The translations under genes were made by a program, and so were the position numbers. Positions 1 to 7,909 of a DNA stretch of 11,657 nt are shown here, piece by piece. Within the stretch, counting starts at the first letter, position 1, and the number at the start of each line of letters is the position of its first letter. Under the pieces are notes generated by a model. The model saw only the letters and a list, made by a program, of their open reading frames with translations. It searched no databases and was not told the origin of the DNA. Source of the stretch: an uncultured bacterium (GTDB lineage Bacteria; Planctomycetota; Phycisphaerae; Phycisphaerales; SM1A02); assembly GCA_903914045.1 (NCBI GenBank), contig CAIWNO010000234.1, positions 1 to 11,657 of the forward strand, given 5' to 3'.

Positions 1-2
1 GG

Positions 3-137
3 CAGAGTGAGCGCGCCAAAGGAAATGCTTCAGTGCTGGCCGCGGATGTAGCAACTGCACTAGGTGAGAATGATCCAAACACCATGCAGGCGGCGGATTT
101 GCGCGATCAAATATTATATACGCCCATGGCGCCGTGA
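3..137 (+). CDS. 3' end of an unrecognised protein gene (partial)
   Basis: The third forward frame is open from the window edge to a TGA at 135-137 and gives the last 44 residues of a protein whose start lies outside the window. The fragment is hydrophilic and Ala/Asp-rich (it contains LAADVATALGEND and ends ILYTPMAP). It has no membrane segment and no motif I recognise. The other two forward frames are interrupted by stops in this stretch. A hairpin begins right at the stop codon, which fits the end of a real transcription unit, and the next gene is convergent. I cannot name a function, and with only 44 residues even its status as a gene is moderate. Confidence 0.5.
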   Translation, partial: QSERAKGNASVLAADVATALGENDPNTMQAADLRDQILYTPMAP

Positions 138-165
138 AATGTAGGTAAGGTGTGGGGCTACATTT
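137..165 (+). terminator. Hairpin between convergent genes, possible terminator
   Basis: AAATGTAG (137-144) and CTACATTT (158-165) form a perfect 8-bp stem around a 13-base loop, and one G-T and one T-A pair could extend it. The plus strand continues TTTTATTT, a broken T-tract. This makes it a plausible but weak intrinsic terminator for the upstream plus-strand gene. It touches the stop codons of both convergent genes. The minus-strand side has no T-tract, so it is a poor terminator for the nuclease gene. Confidence 0.45.
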
Positions 166-1355
166 TATTTGGAAGATTTTGTCTTTTGTGTGGCTGGCTT
201 CTGAGTTTCCAAACAGGCTTCAATGATTGCCGCGAGTCGCCAGCCAGCCTTGTGTAATTCTTCCTCGGTGCGTTGACCCGCCCAATCCATGTACGAAATT
301 CCATCTGGCATTTTCTTTTCCGTGGCATCGCCAGAGGCGTTTTCATTTTTTATGGTGACATTGCTGAACTCCAAGCGTTCATGGGCTTGCGTGGACATTG
401 GAAGAATGTCATTGGCCCATGCTTGCGCCCAATCGGTTGGCTTGGATTGCGCGCGTGGTTTCCAGTCCGTTGGTTCAGTGTTGGCGAACCAGGCGATCAC
501 CTCCTCATCCGTGGCTTTTCCCTTGTGTTTTGGCTGGGATTCAATCTTTGTGTCAATCTGTTTCAAGGCCTCCTCAACCGCCTCTGTGTCCCAAAAACTA
601 TGCAGGTTGTTGCCTTTGCTCTTGCTTGATTTTTTACCGGAGGACTTTGCGCCAGATTTGCTGTCGCCTTTGGCGTTGCTCTTGGAATTTTTTTCGTCAG
701 CCAGAATTATGTTGAAACCATTGCCGCCGTGGTCGGGAAAACTTTTTCCACCATTGCTTGGATTGACCAAATTGCCAGCGGAACTGAAGTAGGCGTTGCC
801 AACATGAAGCGGTTGGTGAATGTCGCCCACATAATGCGCCAGCAAAATCAGCGCGATGGGCTTTGTGATCTTGCGTTCGTTGGTTTCTGGCTCCGCACCG
901 GACAACACGCGCACGCAGAACGGAATCATTTGCACAATGTCATACGGTTCCGTGCCAAGTTTGCCTTTGACATAGGTGCTGCCATCTACCGCTGGAACAT
1001 CGGTGTAATGAAATTCCTTGTGGGTCGGCGCGTCGCTGCCTTTTGCTTTTGTGGGGGGATTTGCCTCCCAAAATGCAACAAGTTGCTCTTGCAGTTGCGG
1101 GTGATCTTTCAGGACAACGGATTTTGGTTGTCCACTTTTTAATTTGTCCCAGCCTTTAATTTCATCCGCTAACACCGAGGCCCGCGACAATGTCATGCCA
1201 TCAAGAAGTTTGGTGACCTGCGCGCCAGTAGGGGTGCCCGCCAACTTCATGTCCGCTATGGCGCCAACCGTTTCGTGACCCAAGGCGCCGTACGGAAAAA
1301 CTGGCATGGCTAGAAATAAAGTTGCGCACGACAAGGTAATGATTCGAAATCGCAT
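165..1355 (-). CDS. Exported S1/P1-type zinc-dependent nuclease
   Basis: This is probably a secreted or periplasmic phosphodiesterase of the S1/P1 nuclease family, which cuts single-stranded DNA and RNA with a three-zinc centre. Residues 1 to about 21 form a signal peptide (basic MRFR, then a hydrophobic stretch). The family metal ligands are visible in order: H27 in GALGH, D64 in LADEIKGW, H116 in EFHYTDVP, H174/D178/H184 in LAHYVGDIHQPLHVG, and H252/D256 in NLHSFWD. The conserved GGN is at 210-212. Two oddities stand out. The N-terminal Trp that normally caps the zinc cluster is Tyr (Y22). A Ser/Lys/Gly-rich insertion of about 30 residues (220-249) lies between GGN and NLH. Known members are about 270-300 residues, so 396 is long. 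The C-terminal tail is also Lys/Thr-rich. The ATG at 1355 has only a weak AGAAAG upstream. The gene lies 232 bases downstream of argJ on the same strand and may have its own promoter. The family call is secure; the substrate is not. Confidence 0.92.
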   Translation of the reverse strand: MRFRIITLSCATLFLAMPVFPYGALGHETVGAIADMKLAGTPTGAQVTKLLDGMTLSRASVLADEIKGWDKLKSGQPKSVVLKDHPQLQEQLVAFWEANPPTKAKGSDAPTHKEFHYTDVPAVDGSTYVKGKLGTEPYDIVQMIPFCVRVLSGAEPETNERKITKPIALILLAHYVGDIHQPLHVGNAYFSSAGNLVNPSNGGKSFPDHGGNGFNIILADEKNSKSNAKGDSKSGAKSSGKKSSKSKGNNLHSFWDTEAVEEALKQIDTKIESQPKHKGKATDEEVIAWFANTEPTDWKPRAQSKPTDWAQAWANDILPMSTQAHERLEFSNVTIKNENASGDATEKKMPDGISYMDWAGQRTEEELHKAGWRLAAIIEACLETQKPATQKTKSSK

Positions 1356-1587
1356 GGAGACTTTCTACCGCTTCATATTGAATGCGATGTGAGAAGGGTA
1401 CCGTAAGCGTGTTGAATGTATGGATTGGCTAAGGCCGTGTTTGGGTGCGATGACATTGCGACGCATGTTGACGTTTGTTGCTGTGAAGTTGCGGGGGAGC
1501 ATGCATGAAGTGCGCTGTGAGTAATTCAATGTGCGCGTGATTTCGGGGCAATCGTGAGAACTACATTCTGTCATCCATCAACGAATG
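1356..1587. other. Non-coding gap between argJ and the nuclease gene
   Basis: There are 232 bases between the argJ stop and the nuclease start. I see no gene I would defend. A 69-codon minus-strand reading frame (1365-1574) has no recognisable motif and an unusual composition. A weak inverted repeat, ACATTC/GAATGT, lies just after argJ, but it has a 14-base loop and no T-tract. No clear -35/-10 pair for the nuclease gene is visible. The region could hold the nuclease promoter, or the nuclease could be read through from the arg operon; the sequence does not decide. Confidence 0.5.
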
Positions 1588-2859
1588 TCAGGTGCTGTAT
1601 TCGCTGTTTAATTTCACGTATTCCTGCGTCAAACCGCTGGAAATAAAGAAATCTTCGTGGTCGCCTTGGGCAAGATCAAATTCAATAATCACGTTGGGTT
1701 TACAAAATTCAGCCGCCGCAATGTCTTTGCTGATGTCGGCTGGTTGTCCATTGTGAAATAAAACAAGTTCGCCCACGCGAAGTGAGACGCGTTCTGGATT
1801 GAGGCGCGCGCCGCTTCTGCCAGCCGCCGCAAGCAGGCGGCCCCAATTTGGATCGCCGCCCGTGATAGCGCAGCGAACCAACATGCTTGTGGCTACGGTC
1901 TTGGCGAGATCAAGCGCGTTGGTGGCGCTAACAGCGCCACGAACCCGCACTTCAAAGGCGCGCGTGAAGCCTTCGCCATCGCACACAATCATGCGCGCCA
2001 ATTCGCGCGCCACTTCACAGAAGGCGCGCTGCAATTCGCCGTGGTCGGCGGCCGCGCCGCGTTGCGCGGAGGCGAATGCAAACACCGAATCATTGGTGCT
2101 GGTGTCGCCATCAATTGAGATGCGGTGAAATGATTGCTCTACGGCCACGCGCAACATGGCGTCAAGTTCATGGGGCTCAAGCGCGGCGTCGGTGGCAATG
2201 ACCGCGATCATGGTGGCCATGTTGGGGTGAATCATGCCCGCGCCTTTGGCCACGCCAGTTACGCGAATGTGCTTGGAATGTGGTGGATTTTCAGTGATTT
2301 TGGCAGTGGCTTGCGTGGTACTAGTTGCGCCAGCGCCGCTTATTGCACCAGCGCCGCTTGTTACGCCAGCCGCCACCAAGCGCGTGGACATTTTTAGGCG
2401 CGTGTCTGTAGTCATGATGGCGCGGGCGAATGGCTCAGCGCTTCCAGGCACGCATTGTTGCGCAAGCGGAGCAATGGCTTTCTCAATATTTGACAGCGGC
2501 AATCGCTTGCCAATGATGCCCGTTGAATTCATCAGCACCGCATCGGGCGCGCAACCACACACTTGCGCAACGTAATCACCAATTGTTTGTGCGTCCGCGT
2601 ATCCGTGCGGACCAGTGGCGGCGTTGGCGCAGCCAGAATTTATAATCAACACGTTGGCGTGTCCGCGTGAATTATGCAAATGATCCCGTGAAATTTGTAC
2701 GGGCGCGGCGGCGAATAGATTGGTGGTGAACATGGCCGCCGCAACCGCGCCATCATCCATGCGCAACATGGCCAGATCAGGCGCGCCATTTGATTTAATG
2801 CCCGCTGACATTCCCGCAGCCCGAAATCCCAGTGGCCAAATGAATTCTTGCTGGCTCAA
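1588..2859 (-). CDS. argJ: Glutamate N-acetyltransferase / ornithine acetyltransferase ArgJ
   Basis: ArgJ transfers the acetyl group of N-acetylornithine to glutamate, releasing ornithine and regenerating N-acetylglutamate. Some family members also use acetyl-CoA. It is made as a precursor that cleaves itself before a catalytic Thr. Visible features are GFRAAGMSAGIK near the start, NSTGIIG (111-117), the cleavage site KGAGMIHPNMATMI with T216 as the expected nucleophile, DGDTSTNDS (250-258), GGDPNWGRLLAAAGRSG (334-350), and a typical C-terminus ending YVKLNSEYST. All catalytic elements look intact. Residues 163-196 are an extra Gly/Ala/Ser/Thr-rich segment just before the cleavage region, partly encoded by an 18-bp tandem repeat. 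The start is TTG at 2859, overlapping the argH(A) stop as TTGA. No upstream alternative is needed, because GFRAAG follows at the right distance. It is the last gene of the arg operon. No good terminator follows it. Confidence 0.95.
   Translation of the reverse strand: MSQQEFIWPLGFRAAGMSAGIKSNGAPDLAMLRMDDGAVAAAMFTTNLFAAAPVQISRDHLHNSRGHANVLIINSGCANAATGPHGYADAQTIGDYVAQVCGCAPDAVLMNSTGIIGKRLPLSNIEKAIAPLAQQCVPGSAEPFARAIMTTDTRLKMSTRLVAAGVTSGAGAISGAGATSTTQATAKITENPPHSKHIRVTGVAKGAGMIHPNMATMIAVIATDAALEPHELDAMLRVAVEQSFHRISIDGDTSTNDSVFAFASAQRGAAADHGELQRAFCEVARELARMIVCDGEGFTRAFEVRVRGAVSATNALDLAKTVATSMLVRCAITGGDPNWGRLLAAAGRSGARLNPERVSLRVGELVLFHNGQPADISKDIAAAEFCKPNVIIEFDLAQGDHEDFFISSGLTQEYVKLNSEYST
2325..2374. 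repeat. Imperfect 18-bp tandem repeat inside argJ
   Basis: Two adjacent 18-base units (2325-2342 and 2343-2360) differ at only two positions and share the core CCAGCGCCGCTT. A third, decayed partial unit follows (2361-2374). The units are a multiple of three and encode repeated SGAGA-type residues on the minus strand, in the extra segment before the ArgJ autocleavage site. The pattern fits expansion by replication slippage that kept the reading frame. Confidence 0.75.
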
Positions 2860-4739
2860 GACGCTTCGCTCTCCTTCAAGTCAAGCACCATGGCAATCTC
2901 GTCACAGTTTTGATTCTTGGGGCACTGTGCGCAATCTTTAGTGACTTTCTGCGGCAAACTGTTGATACTGACCGTGCGGAACCCGCACTTTTCAAAGAAC
3001 GCCGGCATGCGCGTCAGCACGAATAAGCGCTCAATGCCAATGCTGCGCGCTTTCTCAATGAAATATTGCACAAGTTGCTTGCCTAAACCGCGGCTTTGAA
3101 AGCCTTCGTCCACTCCAAGCGAGCGAATTTCCGCGAGGTCGGATTCATAAATCCACAAGCTTGCGCAGCCGCGCACTTTTCCGTCCACCGCGGCAATGGC
3201 GAAGTCGGTGATCTTCTCCATGATTTCATCGCGTGTGCGCGGCAAATTTTCTCCGCGCTGACTCCACAAATCCACCAGGCGCTTGATCTCATCCAAATCT
3301 TCAACCACCGCGTCTCTTAATCCAGTGGCTCCACCTGCACTACGGCGCTTAGGTCGGCGCGTCGCGCGCAAACTTCGCTTGGCTTCCTTCACGCGCGCAT
3401 TCACTTGGTCAGGCGCGGTGCCACCCGAAACAGAGCGACGACTCAGCGCGGAATCAACAGTCAGGTTGACGAACACATCGCTGCTGACCAGTGGCGCAAG
3501 CTTGACCATGTCTACAACGGACAAATCTTCAAGCGGCTTGCCTTGTGCAATGGCTTCACGCACCAACAGCCCAACTTGATGGTGAGCGTCGCGAAAAGCG
3601 ACACCCTTTCGCACCAGATAATCAGCCAATTCCGTGGCATTTGCGTAACTGGCAATGGCCGCCTTGCGCGCGCGAGCGCGGTCAACTTTCAGGCCTTGCA
3701 GCACGCGCGGAATCATTCGCAAACATATTGACAGCGTGTCCATGGCGTCAAAGAGCGGCTCCTTGTCCTCTTGCAAATCTTTGTTGTAGGCAAGTGGCAG
3801 CGCCTTGAGCGTGACAAGAATTCCTGTGAGCGCGCCTATCACGCGACCAGTTTTTCCACGGATCAATTCCAACGCGTCAGGATTTTTTTTCTGCGGCATC
3901 AAACTACTGCCAGTGCTGACCTCGTCGGAAAGTTCAATATACGCGGCTTCGCCCGTGGCGTAAAAAATAATATCTTCCGCCATGCGACTGAGATGCAACA
4001 TGCACACGGAAGCGGAGGCGATGAGTTCAACCACAAAGTCGCGGTCGCTGACGGCGTCAAGGCTATTGGCGCTTGGGCCATCAAAGCCCAAATCTTTGGC
4101 CAACATTTGCCGATCAATTGGATACGCGGTGCCAGACAGGGCGCCCGAACCAAGCGGACAACGCGCCACGCGGTCAAGTGCGTCGGAAAAACGGTCGGCG
4201 TCGCGGCGCAACATTTCAACGTAGGCCAAGCACCAATGCGCGAACAAAATGGGCTGCGCCCGCTGTAAATGCGTGAATCCTGGAAAAACCGTGTCGCGCT
4301 CGCGCTCGGCTAATTCAAGCAAACTTAAATTGGCGGCGTCAATTTCCGCAAGGCGAACGCGCGTTTGCTTCAAGCACCACAGACGCAAATCCGTGGCCAC
4401 TTGATCATTGCGGCTGCGACCCGTGTGAAGACGTTTACCCCAATCACCAACACGCGCCACCAATTCGCGCTCCACCCAACTGTGCACATCCTCATCGGTG
4501 GCTTTGCTCAAGAGCGTGGGATCTTTCTCCGCCAATGCCGCGATTTCACGCAGCGCTTTTTCAAGTCGCGCGCGGTCGCCGTCGCTGATCACTTCAGCGC
4601 GCGCCAACGCATGGGCCCAAGCAATGGAGCCTTCAATGTCCTCTTGAATAAGTCGTCGATCAAATGGAAGACTGTCGTTGAACGTTCGAAAGAGTGAATC
4701 TTGCTGGCCTTGAACTCGTCCTTGCCAAATAGAGGTCAC
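2856..4739 (-). CDS. argH(A): Fused argininosuccinate lyase / N-acetylglutamate synthase, ArgH(A)
   Basis: This protein has two domains. Residues 1 to about 450 are argininosuccinate lyase, which splits argininosuccinate into arginine and fumarate. It shows TGRSRNDQVATD (106-117), FTHLQRAQP with H157, and the fumarase/aspartase signature GSSLMPQKKNPD (277-288) with its catalytic Ser loop. A basic linker (about 451-472, rich in Arg/Lys) leads to a GNAT acetyltransferase domain (about 473-620). This has the acetyl-CoA loop motif QSRGLGKQ (548-555) and a C-terminal Cys cluster (C603, C606, C612 in DCAQCP..NCDEIAM) typical of N-acetylglutamate synthases. It lacks the amino-acid-kinase-like domain of classical ArgA. 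The same fusion is known in Moritella and Vibrio. Both active sites look complete. The start is GTG at 4739, overlapping the argG stop as GTGA; SIWQGRV directly after it matches normal ArgH N-termini. The downstream argJ overlaps by 4 bases. Confidence 0.95.
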   Translation of the reverse strand: MTSIWQGRVQGQQDSLFRTFNDSLPFDRRLIQEDIEGSIAWAHALARAEVISDGDRARLEKALREIAALAEKDPTLLSKATDEDVHSWVERELVARVGDWGKRLHTGRSRNDQVATDLRLWCLKQTRVRLAEIDAANLSLLELAERERDTVFPGFTHLQRAQPILFAHWCLAYVEMLRRDADRFSDALDRVARCPLGSGALSGTAYPIDRQMLAKDLGFDGPSANSLDAVSDRDFVVELIASASVCMLHLSRMAEDIIFYATGEAAYIELSDEVSTGSSLMPQKKNPDALELIRGKTGRVIGALTGILVTLKALPLAYNKDLQEDKEPLFDAMDTLSICLRMIPRVLQGLKVDRARARKAAIASYANATELADYLVRKGVAFRDAHHQVGLLVREAIAQGKPLEDLSVVDMVKLAPLVSSDVFVNLTVDSALSRRSVSGGTAPDQVNARVKEAKRSLRATRRPKRRSAGGATGLRDAVVEDLDEIKRLVDLWSQRGENLPRTRDEIMEKITDFAIAAVDGKVRGCASLWIYESDLAEIRSLGVDEGFQSRGLGKQLVQYFIEKARSIGIERLFVLTRMPAFFEKCGFRTVSINSLPQKVTKDCAQCPKNQNCDEIAMVLDLKESEAS

Positions 4740-6052
4740 CGACTTGCTCCACTCTTGCCTGATGTATTGGTGTTGTGAATACCAAACAGTTTATTTAGAC
4801 CAAGCATGGCGCGAATGCGGCTGGGCAGCGAGAAAAGTCGAATGAAGCCTTCAGCGTGTTGTTGGTTATAGACATCGTCCTCTCCAAATGTGGCAAATGC
4901 CTGCGAATACAGTGAATTTGGACTGCGCCGTCGCGTGGTGGTTGCGCTTCCTTTATAGGCGCGCACGGCCACTTCGCCTGTCAACGGTTGTGCCAAAGAT
5001 TGAATGGCCGCCCACTGCGCCTCACGCAACGGCGCAAACCAACGACCATCATAAATCACACGCGCAAAATCATTGGCAAGTTCCTCGCGAAAGCGCATGG
5101 AGTCGCGATCAAGAACAATTTGTTCAAGACCGCGCAGGGCCTCCATAAGAATAGTTCCGCCTGGGGTCTCGTAGCAGCCGCGGCTCTTCATTCCCACAAG
5201 GCGGTTCTCAACCATATCAACGCGGCCCACGCCGTGGCGCGCGCCAATTTCATTCAGCGCGTCAAGCAGTGTGACCGCTGAAAGTTTTTTGCCATTCACG
5301 CTTACGGGAACGCCATGCTCAAATCCAACAACCACTTCTTCTGGCTCATTGGGCGCGCTCTTTGGATCGCTTGTGCGAATCCACAAATCTTCTGGTGGCG
5401 CGTTCCACGGATCTTCCAGCTCCGCGCCTTCATGTGAAACATGCCAGGAGTTGGCGTCGCGCGAATAAATTTTTGTGGCGCTGGCGGCGCACGGAATATT
5501 TCGCTGCGCTAAATAGCCAAGCATGGCTTCGCGGCTGCGCAAATTCCATGAACTTTCACGCCACGGCGCAATCACACGCAATTGCGGCGCCAACGCCGCA
5601 TAGACGCTTTCAAAACGCACTTGATCATTGCCTTTGCCAGTGCAACCGTGCGCCACGGCGTCGCAATTTTCTTCCAGCGCGCATATGACCTGAGCTTGCG
5701 CAATGCAAGGGCGAGCAATGCTGGTGCCAAGAAGGTAGCGCCCCTCATACACGGCGCCAGACATGACCATTGGAAATACAAAGTCCGTCAAGAATGACTG
5801 CTTCAAATCTTTAATCACGCATACGCAGGCGCCGGAGTCGGCGGCTTTCTTTTCAATGCCGACAAGTTCTTGCGCGCCTTGGCCAACATCGGCCACGCAT
5901 GCAACCACTTCGCAGTCGTAGGTTTCGCGCAACCACGGAATGACGCAACTGGTATCAAGACCGCCTGAGTAGGCAACGCACACGCGCTTTGGTTTTTTGG
6001 AATGTGTTGGCGCAGCGGGGGCGGAATGATTATTTTTGGTGGCGCTATTCAT
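4736..6052 (-). CDS. argG: Argininosuccinate synthase ArgG (type I)
   Basis: ArgG joins citrulline and aspartate, with ATP cleavage to AMP, to make argininosuccinate. The ATP pyrophosphatase loop AYSGGLDTS lies at residues 27-35, followed by type I family blocks: CEVVACVADVGQG, YLLGTSIARP, HGCTGKGNDQVRFE, and DMVENRLVGMKSRGCYETPGG. These differ from the E. coli (type II) enzyme. At 438 residues it is longer than most type I members (about 400). The excess is a polar N-terminal stretch (1-20, Ala/Pro/Ser/Lys) and a C-terminal tail after the GEVAVRAYKGSA region. The ATG overlaps the argF stop as ATGA, and the gene's own stop overlaps the GTG of argH(A), so translation is probably coupled across all three genes. 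It is Cys-rich near the ATP site, which I cannot interpret. Confidence 0.97.
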   Translation of the reverse strand: MNSATKNNHSAPAAPTHSKKPKRVCVAYSGGLDTSCVIPWLRETYDCEVVACVADVGQGAQELVGIEKKAADSGACVCVIKDLKQSFLTDFVFPMVMSGAVYEGRYLLGTSIARPCIAQAQVICALEENCDAVAHGCTGKGNDQVRFESVYAALAPQLRVIAPWRESSWNLRSREAMLGYLAQRNIPCAASATKIYSRDANSWHVSHEGAELEDPWNAPPEDLWIRTSDPKSAPNEPEEVVVGFEHGVPVSVNGKKLSAVTLLDALNEIGARHGVGRVDMVENRLVGMKSRGCYETPGGTILMEALRGLEQIVLDRDSMRFREELANDFARVIYDGRWFAPLREAQWAAIQSLAQPLTGEVAVRAYKGSATTTRRRSPNSLYSQAFATFGEDDVYNQQHAEGFIRLFSLPSRIRAMLGLNKLFGIHNTNTSGKSGASR

Positions 6053-7044
6053 AAGGGACTCCGAGTTGTGTGAGAGGTGCGAGTTGTATTTTTACCCAAC
6101 GAGTCTTGCGTTGGTGTTGTGAGTAGATTCAAAAGCAGCGCATTTTGAATGTGCATTCTATTTTCCGCCTGATCAAAAACCACGCTGTGTGGACCATCAA
6201 TGACTGCGTCCACCACTTCATGGCCGCGGTGCGCGGGCATGCAGTGCATGAAATACGCGTTTGATCCAGCCACGGCCATGACATCAGGGGTAACACAATA
6301 TGGCTTAAATATGGCTTCCTTTGTCGTATTTTCTGTTTGGCCCATGCTGGTCCAGGTGTCGGTGTACACGGCGAACGAGCCTTGAATGCGATTGATGTCG
6401 TTGGTGTATTGAAGCGTCGCGCCAGTGCGGCAAGCGCGCGCTTGGCAATCACGAACAATGTCCGCGCAAGGCGCGAATCCTTGCGGCGTGACCACGATCA
6501 TGGACGCGCCCAATGTCGCCGTGAGTTCCATAAGCGAGTGACAGACATTGTTTCCATCGCCCACCCAAGCTAGTTGATGTTTGCGGCAATCAAATCCAAG
6601 CTCCACCAACGTCATGTAATCGGCCAGCGCTTGGCATGGATGATGAATGTCGGAGAGCGCATTGATGATTGGAATTGTCGCGTTTGCGGCAAGCGCGGTG
6701 ATGGTGTCGTGGCTCATGGTGCGCGCGACAATGCAGTCGCTCCAGCGCTCAAGATTGCGGCTGTAGTCGGCGATTGTTTCACGCTCTCCAATGCGCAACT
6801 TTTCATGGTCTAAGTACACGGCGTGCCCACCCATGCGCGCGAAACCAATCTCAAAGCTAACTCGCGTGCGCAGCGACGGCTTCTCAAACAACATGACAAG
6901 TGAGCGTTGCGCGAAGTGATCCTTGTATGGGCGGATGTCCGCCTTCAGCGCGCGACCAAGTTCAATCAACGGCATCACTTCATGCGAACTTAAATCCATA
7001 ATGCGCGTGACGTCTTTGGTGGCTAAACGAGTGTGCGCATGCAT
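6049..7044 (-). CDS. argF: Ornithine carbamoyltransferase ArgF
   Basis: ArgF condenses ornithine and carbamoyl phosphate to give citrulline. Numbered from the chosen start, the carbamoyl-phosphate loop is KPSLRTRVSFE (55-65), followed by LSDIHHPCQALADY with HPCQ at 135-138, the ornithine-loop sequence DTWTSMGQ (229-236), and HCMPAHRGHE (267-276). The HCMPAHRG block and DxxxSMG point to ornithine rather than acetylornithine or aspartate as acceptor. The length is 331 residues, normal for the family; the last 20 are a polar Thr/Ser-rich tail. I chose the ATG at 7044 because it forms TAATG with the argB stop and has GGAG ten bases upstream. An in-frame ATG at 7068 would overlap argB by 25 bases. 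argG follows with a 4-base overlap. Confidence 0.96.
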   Translation of the reverse strand: MHAHTRLATKDVTRIMDLSSHEVMPLIELGRALKADIRPYKDHFAQRSLVMLFEKPSLRTRVSFEIGFARMGGHAVYLDHEKLRIGERETIADYSRNLERWSDCIVARTMSHDTITALAANATIPIINALSDIHHPCQALADYMTLVELGFDCRKHQLAWVGDGNNVCHSLMELTATLGASMIVVTPQGFAPCADIVRDCQARACRTGATLQYTNDINRIQGSFAVYTDTWTSMGQTENTTKEAIFKPYCVTPDVMAVAGSNAYFMHCMPAHRGHEVVDAVIDGPHSVVFDQAENRMHIQNALLLNLLTTPTQDSLGKNTTRTSHTTRSPL

Positions 7045-7901
7045 TAGGAACGTTCTCCAATTTCGCACAGGTGCTTTGATGGCAGAAATAGCGTTCCGAC
7101 CGCGGTTTCACTGCCTTTATTGCGTAACGCGTCCGCAATATTGGCATCAGTCCAACTGGCGACCAGGGTGGCAACGCCCGATTGCTCGCTGGCCTCTAGC
7201 GCCGAGCGAACTTTGGCGATCATGCCGCCAGTGATGGCGCCACTATTCGTAAGGCGCTCAACACCAGCGTAATTCAGTGAGGCAATAATGTTGCCCGCGC
7301 CATCTTTCACGCCCGCAACATCTGTCAGCAAGACAAGCAGGCGCGCCGAGACAATGCGTGCGATTGCGGCTGCGGCTTCATCGGCGTTGACATTGAGAAG
7401 TTCACCCGCGTCATCCATGGCGATGCTGGAGAAAATAGGAGTGCACCCATTGCGCAGCAGGGTTTGAATAAGGTTCGCGTCGCCGCCCGTGATCTCACCA
7501 ACGCGGCCAGCGTCAAATGAAAATTTCTCACTCTTGCGCGCCGTGGTTGTGGCGCCATCAGCCAGCGTAAGACCAACCGCGTTCACGCCGCGAGCGCGCA
7601 GTAACCCCACAAGTCGAGCGTTCAGTTGCCCCGCCAACACGCCCGCAATTTCCAGCATGTGTTCTGGCGGAGTGATGCGAATGCCATCGCGCTTGTGACT
7701 GGTGTGGCCCAGCAATTGCAAATGTCGGTCGACACTCTTTCCACCGCCATGCACCAACACGACATGGTGATCGTGTTGAATAAAGTCGGCAAGCGTTTGA
7801 AAGAACGCGGCATTCTGCGCGGGTTCATCCAGCAACGCGCCTCCCAATTTAACAACAATTGGCTTGTTTCCTATTGGTTTTGGCTCTGTATGCGTGCGCA
7901 T
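7044..7901 (-). CDS. argB: N-acetylglutamate kinase ArgB
   Basis: ArgB phosphorylates N-acetylglutamate with ATP, the second step of ornithine synthesis. Visible from the chosen start are KPIVVKLGG (13-21) with the phosphate-binding Lys, VHGGGKS (50-56), RDGIRITPPE (71-80), LLNVNADEAAAA (168-179), LLTDVAGVKDG (191-201), TGGMIAK (224-230) and a final GTLF. The pattern resembles the short E. coli enzyme more than the longer arginine-inhibited enzymes, which carry an extra N-terminal helix of about 20-25 residues. I chose the ATG at 7901, which lies 8 bases after the argC stop and leaves 12 residues before KPIVV. An in-frame ATG at 7985 would add 28 residues and overlap argC by 76 bases, and the extension has no helix-like appearance. 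The family call is firm; the start is less so. The stop shares a base with the argF start. Confidence 0.94.
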   Translation of the reverse strand: MRTHTEPKPIGNKPIVVKLGGALLDEPAQNAAFFQTLADFIQHDHHVVLVHGGGKSVDRHLQLLGHTSHKRDGIRITPPEHMLEIAGVLAGQLNARLVGLLRARGVNAVGLTLADGATTTARKSEKFSFDAGRVGEITGGDANLIQTLLRNGCTPIFSSIAMDDAGELLNVNADEAAAAIARIVSARLLVLLTDVAGVKDGAGNIIASLNYAGVERLTNSGAITGGMIAKVRSALEASEQSGVATLVASWTDANIADALRNKGSETAVGTLFLPSKHLCEIGERS

Positions 7902-7909
7902 GGAAGGCT

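Noticed and set aside
1365..1574. 69-codon minus-strand open frame between argJ and the nuclease gene
   Set aside because: It has no clear ribosome site, domain, signal or membrane segment, and its composition (many Arg, Thr, Ser, Cys and His) looks like translated non-coding DNA.
1562..1587. Inverted repeat ACATTC/GAATGT after argJ as an operon terminator
   Set aside because: The stem has only 6 bp, the loop is 14 bases and no T-tract follows.
2856..4739. ArgH and the acetyltransferase as two separate genes with a missed stop
   Set aside because: The frame is continuous through the basic linker with no stop, and this domain order is a known natural fusion.
6049..7068. Longer ArgF starting at 7068
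   Set aside because: The ATG at 7044 gives a TAATG junction with GGAG upstream and matches the family N-terminus better.
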